Positions 19,256 through 26,880 of a stretch of DNA of 64,000 nucleotides are shown in pieces; positions within the stretch are counted from its first letter, which is position 1; every line of letters begins with the position of its first letter. The notes below the pieces were generated by a model. That model saw nothing but the letters and a program-made list of their open reading frames with translations, ran no database searches and was not told the DNA's origin. This DNA is from Paenibacillus sp. ACRRX (lineage in GTDB: Bacteria; Bacillota; Bacilli; Paenibacillales; Paenibacillaceae): positions 62,001 through 126,000 of the forward strand of contig NZ_JAKRNK010000008.1 of NCBI RefSeq assembly GCF_022346885.1. Reading direction: 5' to 3'. Both the position numbers and the translations under genes were made by a program.

Positions 19256-20269
19256 CTAACCTAGTACATGGCTACCCTGATCAGACCGCCCAGCTCCAGT
19301 ATTGGATATGGCCAACTTGCGGTATTCGTTAGGAAGCATGCCTGTATTTTTACGGAACAACTCAGAGAAGCGGCTCGAGTTGGTATAACCTACAATTTTA
19401 GCAATCTGATTAATATTAAGGTCTGTGCTCGTTAGTAAACACTCAGCTTGGCACATACGCTTACTTTGGATATATTCGGTTATCGTGCGTTTATGGACTA
19501 CTTTAAACATATATTTAAGCTTTGTTGTACCCATACAAGCAATTCGGGCCAGCTGCTCCAAACGAAGATCAAAGGAGAAATGATTATCTATGTAGGTCGC
19601 CACGGAGAGAAGGCTCTCCTGATCCTGTGCAGATAAATTCCTTATGGGGCACCAGCACTTGTGCTGTGAAGTCTTCTCTAAAATGAGCGAGACCGCCTCC
19701 GCTACTTTGCCCTCATAGTACAACTTGGCAGAGATACCTGTTCCGCGGAAATTACGAATCTGTCTCAGCAGAAAGACCAGTTCTGGAAAATCAGTCAAGC
19801 CATCCACGCCAATAAAAGCAGCTCGTGGGTCTTCATAATCACCGGGATATTTAGCATGCAGATAAGTTTCGTAATATTCCGGCATAATGATGATTCCCGT
19901 TGAGCACACGGGTATATTCTTATGATAGATTGCCTGATACAAGTTATTACAGCCAATATGGCCTTTGATACAGTTACTCGTTAATGGTTTGCATGGGTTT
20001 AGTTCCTCACCCGATACAGAATCGTAATAGTTTACACTCAAATATTCGGGCTGCTTATATTCAAAATACAAATCCTCGTAAAAAACAAAATTTTGGATAG
20101 AGATGGAAAACAAATTATTCTGGCAGTATGTCCAATAGTACCCGTCTCCTTTTTCAGGCACAACGGTAAAACAGGCTCCTTCACGACAGCATTGCTCATT
20201 ACAATAATCGGGATAAAATCCGCTCCCCAACAAACAAGGCGTATGCATTTCAGCCATGATGTCGTTCAT
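19256..20269 (-). CDS. AraC-family regulator of the siderophore/transport genes
   Basis: A 337-residue protein. The C-terminal 100 residues carry two helix-turn-helices of the AraC type (LEQLARIACMGTTKLKYMFK, then INQIAKIVGYTNSSRFSELF and GMLPNEYRK), as in PchR and YbtA. The N-terminal part is unusual in being rich in cysteine: PCLLG, NEQCCREGAC, NPCKP, NCIKGHIGC and PVCS within about the first 130 residues. This could bind a metal or a ferri-siderophore, which is inference. The ATG at 20269 with AAGGTGG eight bases upstream is preferred to GTG codons at 20278 and 20281. It is divergent from the ECF/ABC operon and points toward the biosynthetic operon; activation of one or both by the loaded siderophore is likely by analogy with PchR. 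Confidence 0.88.
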   Translation of the reverse strand: MNDIMAEMHTPCLLGSGFYPDYCNEQCCREGACFTVVPEKGDGYYWTYCQNNLFSISIQNFVFYEDLYFEYKQPEYLSVNYYDSVSGEELNPCKPLTSNCIKGHIGCNNLYQAIYHKNIPVCSTGIIIMPEYYETYLHAKYPGDYEDPRAAFIGVDGLTDFPELVFLLRQIRNFRGTGISAKLYYEGKVAEAVSLILEKTSQHKCWCPIRNLSAQDQESLLSVATYIDNHFSFDLRLEQLARIACMGTTKLKYMFKVVHKRTITEYIQSKRMCQAECLLTSTDLNINQIAKIVGYTNSSRFSELFRKNTGMLPNEYRKLAISNTGAGRSDQGSHVLG

Positions 20270-20380
20270 TTCATTCACCACCTTATGCCACGATCAGACG
20301 AAATTATGCCCCTAACGGACGAATAAGTTCCAATTCTGTTGACCTTAAGAGCCAGCGGACTATATGATGCTGACTAACTA

Positions 20381-20418
20381 TATAATATATTAGCTTGATG
20401 CAGATTCCGCAAGCTAAT
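20381..20418 (+). promoter_or_regulatory. Promoter -10 and 9-bp inverted repeat upstream of the ECF/ABC operon
   Basis: A consensus TATAAT (20381-20386) lacks a good -35 box, as expected for an activator-dependent promoter. Just after it ATTAGCTTG (20389-20397) and CAAGCTAAT (20410-20418) form a perfect 9-base inverted repeat around the predicted transcription start, ending three bases before the GGAGG of the first gene. It may be an operator or an RNA hairpin that governs translation. No Fur box was found in this intergenic region. Confidence 0.55.
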
Positions 20419-20433
20419 CAGGAGGCATTGTCC

Positions 20434-21054
20434 ATGCAAACCGAGACCGTTGTCCTGAGAAACAGCTGGAAAATGAGAGATTTTATTACTCTTGCTATAT
20501 TTAATGTTGTCATGATTCTTATTTTTACGATTGGTTTTATGTTTACTTCCATACTTCTGACTCCAGCGGGATCGTACATTGCAGGTACAGGGTTAATTGC
20601 TCTGGTGAATGGCCCCATTTACATGGTTATGTCTAATAAAATTGACAGGCGAGGCATATTGTTCTTTACGTCATTAATAACAGGCGTATACTTCATCGCA
20701 TTCGGTTATGCCTATTTCTTACTTACCCTTGCCATCGTAGGCGTGCTAGGCGAGCTTGCCATGTGGGGCACTCATACCTATCGTAATCCTGTTCGCAATG
20801 CGATAGGCTACAGTATTTATAATGTTGGCTTTTCCTTCTGCGGTGTAATGCCGATCCTGTTTTTTAAAGAGCAATATGAAGCTACACTCAGCCAAAGCAT
20901 GTCTCCAGAACAGGTTGCGCAAAACTTGTATTATTACGGGACACCTTCTATGGTCATCCTCATGTCTGCATTTTCGCTTGTGGGCGCTGTTGTCGGCTGT
21001 GCGCTCGGAAATCGACTGCTGCATAAGCACGTTAAAAAGGCCAAACTGGTATGA
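20434..21054 (+). CDS. ECF transporter S component, MptD/Trep_Strep type
   Basis: A 206-residue integral membrane protein with about six hydrophobic segments (for example LAIFNVVMILIFTIGFMFTS near the start and MVILMSAFSLVGAVVGCALG near the end), similar to MptD-family substrate-binding subunits of energy-coupling-factor transporters. It should recognise the substrate, probably the ferric siderophore given its place between the regulator and the YbtPQ-like genes, although MptD proteins have no agreed substrate. The ATG at 20434 with GGAGG eight bases upstream is preferred to TTG/ATG at 20395-20398, which have no ribosome site. It overlaps the T component by four bases. Confidence 0.85.
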   Translation: MQTETVVLRNSWKMRDFITLAIFNVVMILIFTIGFMFTSILLTPAGSYIAGTGLIALVNGPIYMVMSNKIDRRGILFFTSLITGVYFIAFGYAYFLLTLAIVGVLGELAMWGTHTYRNPVRNAIGYSIYNVGFSFCGVMPILFFKEQYEATLSQSMSPEQVAQNLYYYGTPSMVILMSAFSLVGAVVGCALGNRLLHKHVKKAKLV

Positions 21055-21734
21055 AATCTCTAGATGCCAGAACTCATCTCCTCGTACTCTTATGTGCGAG
21101 CCTTCTGTCCGTCCTAGTTAGCCAGCCTGTTCAAACTGATCTCTTAGCTTCACTTTGTCTTGTATATATGCTCTTTAATCACCTGCCTCGTAAAGCCCTT
21201 CAGTATGGCTTGATCTATATCACATTGAAGGTAGTATATTACGTGCTTATAACCTATAATTTGGGAACTTTTGTTATTATTGTGTATACCTTTGTAAAAT
21301 TGATGCCGATGGCGATGATTGGGGTCACCCTGATCTCGATGTCTCCAAGCGCACTTATGTGTGCTTACGCCAAAATGCGGGTGCCAAACGCTGTACTCGT
21401 TATGCTGTGCATATTACTTCGTTTCTTCCCTGTCCTGCAAATTGAAATTCGCGCTATACGAGACGGTATTCGGGCAAGAGGCATCTTTCCTCGCTGGTAC
21501 AGTGCTGCAGCACAGCCAGCTATAGCCTATGAATGCTTTTTTATGCCACTTATCGTCCGTTGTCTGAAGCTGTCAGCGGAACTGGCTTCTTCTGCGGAGC
21601 TTCGGGGCATCGAGAGTGGCTGCATGAGGACTTCTATTCATCCTGTAGGGATAAAAGTGGCTGACGGACTGACAGTCGGCATATATGTCTTGCTCGGAGC
21701 CAGCATTTATTGGGTGGGAGGCTTCGGTACATGA
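21051..21734 (+). CDS. ECF transporter T component (EcfT)
   Basis: A 227-residue membrane protein that should couple ATP hydrolysis to the S subunit. It has several membrane segments and the two conserved Arg-Gly cytoplasmic motifs of EcfT proteins: IRDGIRARGIFP at about residues 137-148 and AELRGIESG at about 180-188. Its ATG overlaps the S gene by four bases and its stop overlaps the ATPase gene as ATGA, which means one translationally coupled operon. Confidence 0.85.
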   Translation: MKSLDARTHLLVLLCASLLSVLVSQPVQTDLLASLCLVYMLFNHLPRKALQYGLIYITLKVVYYVLITYNLGTFVIIVYTFVKLMPMAMIGVTLISMSPSALMCAYAKMRVPNAVLVMLCILLRFFPVLQIEIRAIRDGIRARGIFPRWYSAAAQPAIAYECFFMPLIVRCLKLSAELASSAELRGIESGCMRTSIHPVGIKVADGLTVGIYVLLGASIYWVGGFGT

Positions 21735-23158
21735 TTCAATTCGATAATGTCTCCTTTCGGTATGGCCATGAAGATCAAATGTCCAAAGGCGAGCGCGGCG
21801 TAGAGCATATTAGCTTCTCCGTAAAACCAGGCCAGTGCCTAGTATTATGCGGGCGTTCAGGCTGCGGCAAAAGTACGATACTCCGACTAGTGAACGGTCT
21901 TGCGCCAAGCTTTTTTAGCGGAAGTCTCAGCGGCACTATTAGAGTCAGCGGCCAAAGCCCCTCCGACCTGCTGCCCGAAGCGCGTACAAGGCTGATGGGT
22001 GTTGTATTTCAGGACCCACGCAGCCAATTTTTTATGGATAATGTGCGTGATGAGCTGGCCTTTTCTGCTGAGAATCTTGGCATTGCGCCACATGAGATTA
22101 TGATACGAATAAACAAGCAGGCTGCAGAGCTTGGTATTTCTCATTTACTTGACCGTTCTTTAAATCAGCTGTCCAGTGGACAGAAACAGCTTGTCGCCAT
22201 AACTGCTGCTTCTGTGCTGTCCCCACCCCTGCTTATCCTGGATGAACCGACAGCAAATCTTGATCATAACGCCACGCAGGCACTGCTCGACGCCCTGATT
22301 AAGCTCAAGCAGGCCGGCACTACTCTTGTCATCAGTGAGCATCGGCTCCATGCGCTAATCCCTGTTGCTGATACATTTGTCTATATGGAAGAGGGCAGGA
22401 TCTCGGATTCATGGACCAAAGATGTATTTTTACAACTTACTTATTCAGACATAAGATCATATGGTTTGCGACACCCGGATATGAGCACAGCAATAACTTC
22501 TGCGCACGCCGAAACAGCTGCTGCTGTAGAGCCTGCATTAGAGGCACGCAAACTTGCTTTTCATTACAGACGGAATGGCGACGGCATATATAACTTGAAC
22601 ATAACGCTGCCTAAAGGTAGCGTTACCGCACTCACGGGTGAAAATGGAGCGGGCAAAACGACGCTCTGCAAAATACTGTGTGGCCTGCTCCGCCAACGTG
22701 GTGGAACTGTACTGAGCAGAGGAATTCCGTTATCCACAAACCAACGCCGCGCTTCTAGCTATTTGGTCATGCAGGATGCGGATTATCAACTCTACGCCGA
22801 CAGTGTAGGCAATGAAATCATGCTCGGCAGACAGATGAACGAACAACTGAGAGAGAGAGCCTACGCCGCGCTGGACGCCTTTGGCCTGCGTCAGCTGCAG
22901 GAAAGACACCCGGCCTCACTATCTGGCGGTGAAAAGCAGCGTGTCACAATGGCAGCTGCTTATTGCTCAGATGCGGAGCTGATCGTGTTAGACGAGCCGA
23001 CGAGCGGACTGGATGGCGACGGTGTCCTCAAAGTAGCCCTATGGGCGAGGCAGCTTGCGGAGGCTGGGAAAACCGTCATTATGATTACGCATGACCTTAT
23101 TCTAGCAGAGCTGGCATGCGACCAAGTCATTGAGTTGAGCAAACAAAAAAAGGAGTGA
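21731..23158 (+). CDS. ECF transporter ATPase, two ABC domains fused
   Basis: A 475-residue protein with two ABC cassettes in one chain, replacing separate EcfA1 and EcfA2. Cassette 1 has GRSGCGKST (Walker A), LSSGQKQ (signature) and LLILDEPTANLD (Walker B). Cassette 2 begins near residue 275, with GENGAGKTT, LSGGEKQRV and LIVLDEPTSGLD. The ATG at 21731 forms an ATGA overlap with ecfT and follows GGGAGG; the open frame begins seven codons earlier. It should power the S and T proteins encoded just upstream. Confidence 0.9.
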   Translation: MIQFDNVSFRYGHEDQMSKGERGVEHISFSVKPGQCLVLCGRSGCGKSTILRLVNGLAPSFFSGSLSGTIRVSGQSPSDLLPEARTRLMGVVFQDPRSQFFMDNVRDELAFSAENLGIAPHEIMIRINKQAAELGISHLLDRSLNQLSSGQKQLVAITAASVLSPPLLILDEPTANLDHNATQALLDALIKLKQAGTTLVISEHRLHALIPVADTFVYMEEGRISDSWTKDVFLQLTYSDIRSYGLRHPDMSTAITSAHAETAAAVEPALEARKLAFHYRRNGDGIYNLNITLPKGSVTALTGENGAGKTTLCKILCGLLRQRGGTVLSRGIPLSTNQRRASSYLVMQDADYQLYADSVGNEIMLGRQMNEQLRERAYAALDAFGLRQLQERHPASLSGGEKQRVTMAAAYCSDAELIVLDEPTSGLDGDGVLKVALWARQLAEAGKTVIMITHDLILAELACDQVIELSKQKKE

Positions 23159-23164
23159 GAAACT

Positions 23165-24967
23165 TTGAAAAAAAAGGGCATCTCACGGCTATTGGAGCTT
23201 GCCGGTGAGAAAAAAGCGCTCCTTATATGGTCGGGAATACTGTCTACAGTCAGTGTATTTTTAATGCTGTTACCCTATTTATCGGTATATTACGTGATGG
23301 CTGAGCTGTTAGCGCACGCCTCATCCATCTTGTCTGTGGATGGTTCATATGTGATTACATGGGCCATATGGGGAGGTGTTGGCGTGGCAGCGGGATACTT
23401 CTTTATGTATGTAGGAGGAATGTGCTCGCACATTGCGGCGTTTCGTATCCTATATGGCATCCGGATAAAGCTCGCAGAGCACATTGGCAGACTGCCTTTA
23501 GGCTACCTGAATAAAAATGCCACTGGCAAAATCAAAAAAATAGTTGAGCTGGACGTTGAAAGAATAGAACTATTTATTGCTCACCAACTGCCTGATCTCA
23601 TCAATACGGCTGTTATGATCATCGTCATGATTGTGACGATGTTTTACTTGGATACTTGGTTTGCACTCGCCTGCGTCATTCCAATGATCATTGGATTTAT
23701 ATCACAATTCTCTATGATGGCTGGCAGCAAAGCAAAGGAGGGTTTGAAGGAATATTTCGACGCGCTTGAAAATATTAACACCTCTTCTATACAATATGTA
23801 CGTGGTATGCCCTCTATCAAAATTTTCGGGCAAACCGTCCATTCGTTCCGCAGGTTTTATGAGGATATGATCCAGTATCGGGATTTCAGCTTGAAATTTG
23901 TCGACAATTTCCAGACGGGCTACGTTACGTTTAAGACAATTATCCTTTCATTATCCACTTTTATTTTACCTATCGGTTTATTTTTCTTGAGCGGCGAGCC
24001 AAACAACATGGCCTTTGCAGTCACTTTGTTATTTTTCCTTGTGCTGACACCTGGTATTACTGCACCCATTTTTAAGCTGAACAGCTTTGCGTCTGCCCTC
24101 AACATGATTTCAGAGGGAGTAAAGCGCATCGATGAGATGCTGGATGAAAGAACATTGGATGAACCCGCTTCTAGTCAGAAACCTTCCTCCTACGAGGTCC
24201 AGTTTCATAATGTCTCCTTTTCCTATGGCGGTAAACAGGGCGCCGAAGTGTTAAAGAGTATTTCCTTTACAGCGTCCCAAGGGGAAATTACCGCTTTGGT
24301 TGGCCCTTCCGGCTCTGGCAAATCTACGATTGCCCAGCTTATCCCTAGATTCTGGGATGTGCAGAAAGGCAGTATCAAAATTGGTGGTATTGATATCCGC
24401 GACATGGGTATGAGCGATCTGATGGACACGATGTCTTTCGTATTTCAAGACACGTTCCTCTTTTCAGATACGTTATATAACAACATTCTGGCTGGTAGAC
24501 CAACTGCAACTGATGAAGAGGTGTTTGCTGCGGCAAGAGCAGCACAGTGCCATGAATTTATTAACCATCTGCCTCATGGCTACGATACTCCTATTGGAGA
24601 AGGCGGAGTCTATTTATCGGGCGGCGAGGAGCAGCGTGTATCTGTTGCCAGAGCCATTCTAAAAAATTCACCCATCCTGGTACTGGACGAGGCTACTGCT
24701 TATGCCGATCCGGAAAATGAGTATCACATGCAGCTCGCGCTGCGAGAACTGATTAAAGGCAAAACCGTGCTAATTATTGCCCATCGTCTCACGACGATCT
24801 GTGAAGCGAATCAGATTCTCGTGCTCAAGGAAGGTACCCTTAACGATGCAGGCACTCATTCAGAGCTGTTGTCCCACGGGGGGTTATACAAGAAAATGTG
24901 GGATGCTTATACGTCTTCCGTAGACTGGCAGATCAATCTCGTACAGGAAAAGGAGGCGCTTGTGTAA
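23165..24967 (+). CDS. Half-size ABC transporter, YbtP/IrtA-like
   Basis: A 600-residue protein with six membrane helices (about 1-310) and a C-terminal ABC domain: GPSGSGKST, signature LSGGEEQRV and Walker B LVLDEATAYADPENE. The AYADPENE variant is typical of the YbtP/IrtA branch, which has an exporter fold yet imports ferric siderophores. It starts at TTG (23165) behind AAAGGAG, six bases after the ECF ATPase stop, and its stop overlaps the next ATG as TAATG. It most likely forms a heterodimer with that neighbour. No separate siderophore-interacting reductase domain, such as IrtA carries, is present. Confidence 0.9.
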   Translation: MKKKGISRLLELAGEKKALLIWSGILSTVSVFLMLLPYLSVYYVMAELLAHASSILSVDGSYVITWAIWGGVGVAAGYFFMYVGGMCSHIAAFRILYGIRIKLAEHIGRLPLGYLNKNATGKIKKIVELDVERIELFIAHQLPDLINTAVMIIVMIVTMFYLDTWFALACVIPMIIGFISQFSMMAGSKAKEGLKEYFDALENINTSSIQYVRGMPSIKIFGQTVHSFRRFYEDMIQYRDFSLKFVDNFQTGYVTFKTIILSLSTFILPIGLFFLSGEPNNMAFAVTLLFFLVLTPGITAPIFKLNSFASALNMISEGVKRIDEMLDERTLDEPASSQKPSSYEVQFHNVSFSYGGKQGAEVLKSISFTASQGEITALVGPSGSGKSTIAQLIPRFWDVQKGSIKIGGIDIRDMGMSDLMDTMSFVFQDTFLFSDTLYNNILAGRPTATDEEVFAAARAAQCHEFINHLPHGYDTPIGEGGVYLSGGEEQRVSVARAILKNSPILVLDEATAYADPENEYHMQLALRELIKGKTVLIIAHRLTTICEANQILVLKEGTLNDAGTHSELLSHGGLYKKMWDAYTSSVDWQINLVQEKEALV

Positions 24968-26706
24968 TGCTGAGCAAATTGCGTAATATTACGGCCGGAC
25001 ATCCAGAGAAGATGATCAAACCAATCTTGTGGTCCATATTGTCCAGTCTGATCCATATGCTTCCGTTTGGCTGCATGGCATTCGTTGTCGGAACGATCTA
25101 TGTCTATTACGCCGAGAAGCAGACAACGCTTAATATGCAGCATTTGTGGCTTGCATGGGGTGGAATGGCTGTTTGCTTTATCCTATTGTTTGTATGTGAA
25201 CGGATCTCCTATCGTTCCATTTATCGCGGTGCCTACGAAGCCTCTGCAGAGGGGCGCACGAATTTGGCCGAGCACATACGCAAGCTGCCGATTGGTTTCT
25301 TGATGCGCAAAGACCCTGGCGAGCTTGGGCATACCATGATGAATGACTTCACCCAGATCGAGAATGCAGCAACGAATACGTTACCCCAGCTTGTAAGTGG
25401 CATTATTATTCCGATACTTGGATTTGTCGGACTGTTATTTATTGATTGGCGCATGTCTGTGGCCATGATAGCAGGCTTCCCGATTTCGCTGCTCATTCTC
25501 TCTGCTGTATCCCGTCTAGAGCGCAAACTTGGCAACAGCCATTCAAAAGCTAAAATTGTGCAAGCAAACTGTCTGCAGGAATATTTATTTGGCATGAAAA
25601 TAATTAAAGCATACAATCTACGCGGCGAGAACTTTAAAAGATTAGAGCAATCTTTTTATCATTACATGAAAGAAAGCATCAAGCTGGAGGGTGCGCTTGG
25701 ACCTTTCTTTTTAGTAGCCATGGCATTTATCCAAACTGGAATGGCTTTAATTACAATTGTAGGTGCCTACCTCATACTAGGTGGGGAGCTGAATGTTCCC
25801 TTATTTGGTGTGTTTCTGTTAGTGGGCACCCATGTGTTTGACCCGCTCACCGTCGCGATCATGCGCTTGCCGGCGTTTAAATATGACGCTATGGCAGGTG
25901 AACGCATCGTGAACCTGCTTCAACAGCAAGTGATGACAGGAGACAACCCAGCACCAAGCCATCATGACATCCGCTTTGAAAATGTAACGTTCGGTTATGA
26001 CAAGAGCATCGTGTTGGATCAAGTGTCCGCTGAGATGAAAGAAGGTACGCTGACCGCAATCGTCGGTCCTTCGGGTAGTGGAAAAAGCACGATGCTGCGC
26101 TTGATCGCAAGGTTCTATGACCCGCTGCAAGGCAAGGTGCTGATAGGCGGCAGTGATGAACGTGAAATAGATCCAGAAAAGCTGATCAAAAAGATCTCTA
26201 TGGTATTTCAGGATGTATACCTGTTCCAAGATACGATCCGCAGCAATATCCGTTACGGCAAGGAAGATGCAACACAAGCCGAGATCGAAGCGGCAGCAAA
26301 GGAAGCATGCTGCCATGATTTTATTATGAAGCTGCCGCAGGGGTATGACACGATGGTGGGCGAAGGCGGTTCTACCCTTTCGGGAGGGGAAAAGCAGCGT
26401 ATTTCTATCGCGCGTGCGATTCTGAAAGACGCACCTGTTATTTTGCTGGATGAAGCCACTTCTTCGCTTGATCCAGAAAATGAGGTGGAGATGCAAAAAG
26501 CAATTGCCCGCCTAGTTAAAGGACGTACTGTCATCATGATCGCTCATCGACTGAAAACGGTGGTACGTGCTGATTCCATCATTGTCCTTGATCGAGGTAA
26601 GGTGGTAGAACAAGGACGTCATGATGAACTTCTACAGCAAGATGGACTTTACGCTAAGTTGTGGACACTACAGAACAAAATGAGCGGTTGGAAGATTACC
26701 GCCTAA
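24967..26706 (+). CDS. Half-size ABC transporter, YbtQ/IrtB-like
   Basis: A 579-residue partner of the preceding protein, with N-terminal membrane domain and ABC cassette: GPSGSGKST, LSGGEKQRI and ILLDEATSSLDPENE. The ATG at 24967 overlaps the upstream stop (TAATG) and follows GGAGG; the open frame extends 23 codons further but without a ribosome site. It ends the transport operon and is followed by a two-way terminator. By analogy with YbtPQ the pair imports the ferric siderophore; export of the apo form is the alternative. Confidence 0.9.
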   Translation: MLSKLRNITAGHPEKMIKPILWSILSSLIHMLPFGCMAFVVGTIYVYYAEKQTTLNMQHLWLAWGGMAVCFILLFVCERISYRSIYRGAYEASAEGRTNLAEHIRKLPIGFLMRKDPGELGHTMMNDFTQIENAATNTLPQLVSGIIIPILGFVGLLFIDWRMSVAMIAGFPISLLILSAVSRLERKLGNSHSKAKIVQANCLQEYLFGMKIIKAYNLRGENFKRLEQSFYHYMKESIKLEGALGPFFLVAMAFIQTGMALITIVGAYLILGGELNVPLFGVFLLVGTHVFDPLTVAIMRLPAFKYDAMAGERIVNLLQQQVMTGDNPAPSHHDIRFENVTFGYDKSIVLDQVSAEMKEGTLTAIVGPSGSGKSTMLRLIARFYDPLQGKVLIGGSDEREIDPEKLIKKISMVFQDVYLFQDTIRSNIRYGKEDATQAEIEAAAKEACCHDFIMKLPQGYDTMVGEGGSTLSGGEKQRISIARAILKDAPVILLDEATSSLDPENEVEMQKAIARLVKGRTVIMIAHRLKTVVRADSIIVLDRGKVVEQGRHDELLQQDGLYAKLWTLQNKMSGWKITA

Positions 26707-26837
26707 CTGTACTGCTCTTCGGGTATACATCCGAGTTTTTGACGGTCACTTGCCCTGGATACGGCCTTCGTTATTTGACCAGATACTTCCATTTATAGTT
26801 GATGTGGTTGTGATTCACACTAAACTATCTTACAAAA

Positions 26838-26877
26838 AAATCCGGTGAAGGCTGTTCCTCTAGCCCTCACCGGATTT
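26838..26877. terminator. Terminator between the transport operon and secA2
   Basis: AAATCCGGTGAaGGCT (26838-26853) pairs with AGCCcTCACCGGATTT (26862-26877), one mismatch in sixteen, with an 8-base loop. On the minus strand it is followed by seven T, so it mainly serves secA2; it can also stop the converging transport operon. Confidence 0.88.
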
Positions 26878-26880
26878 AAG

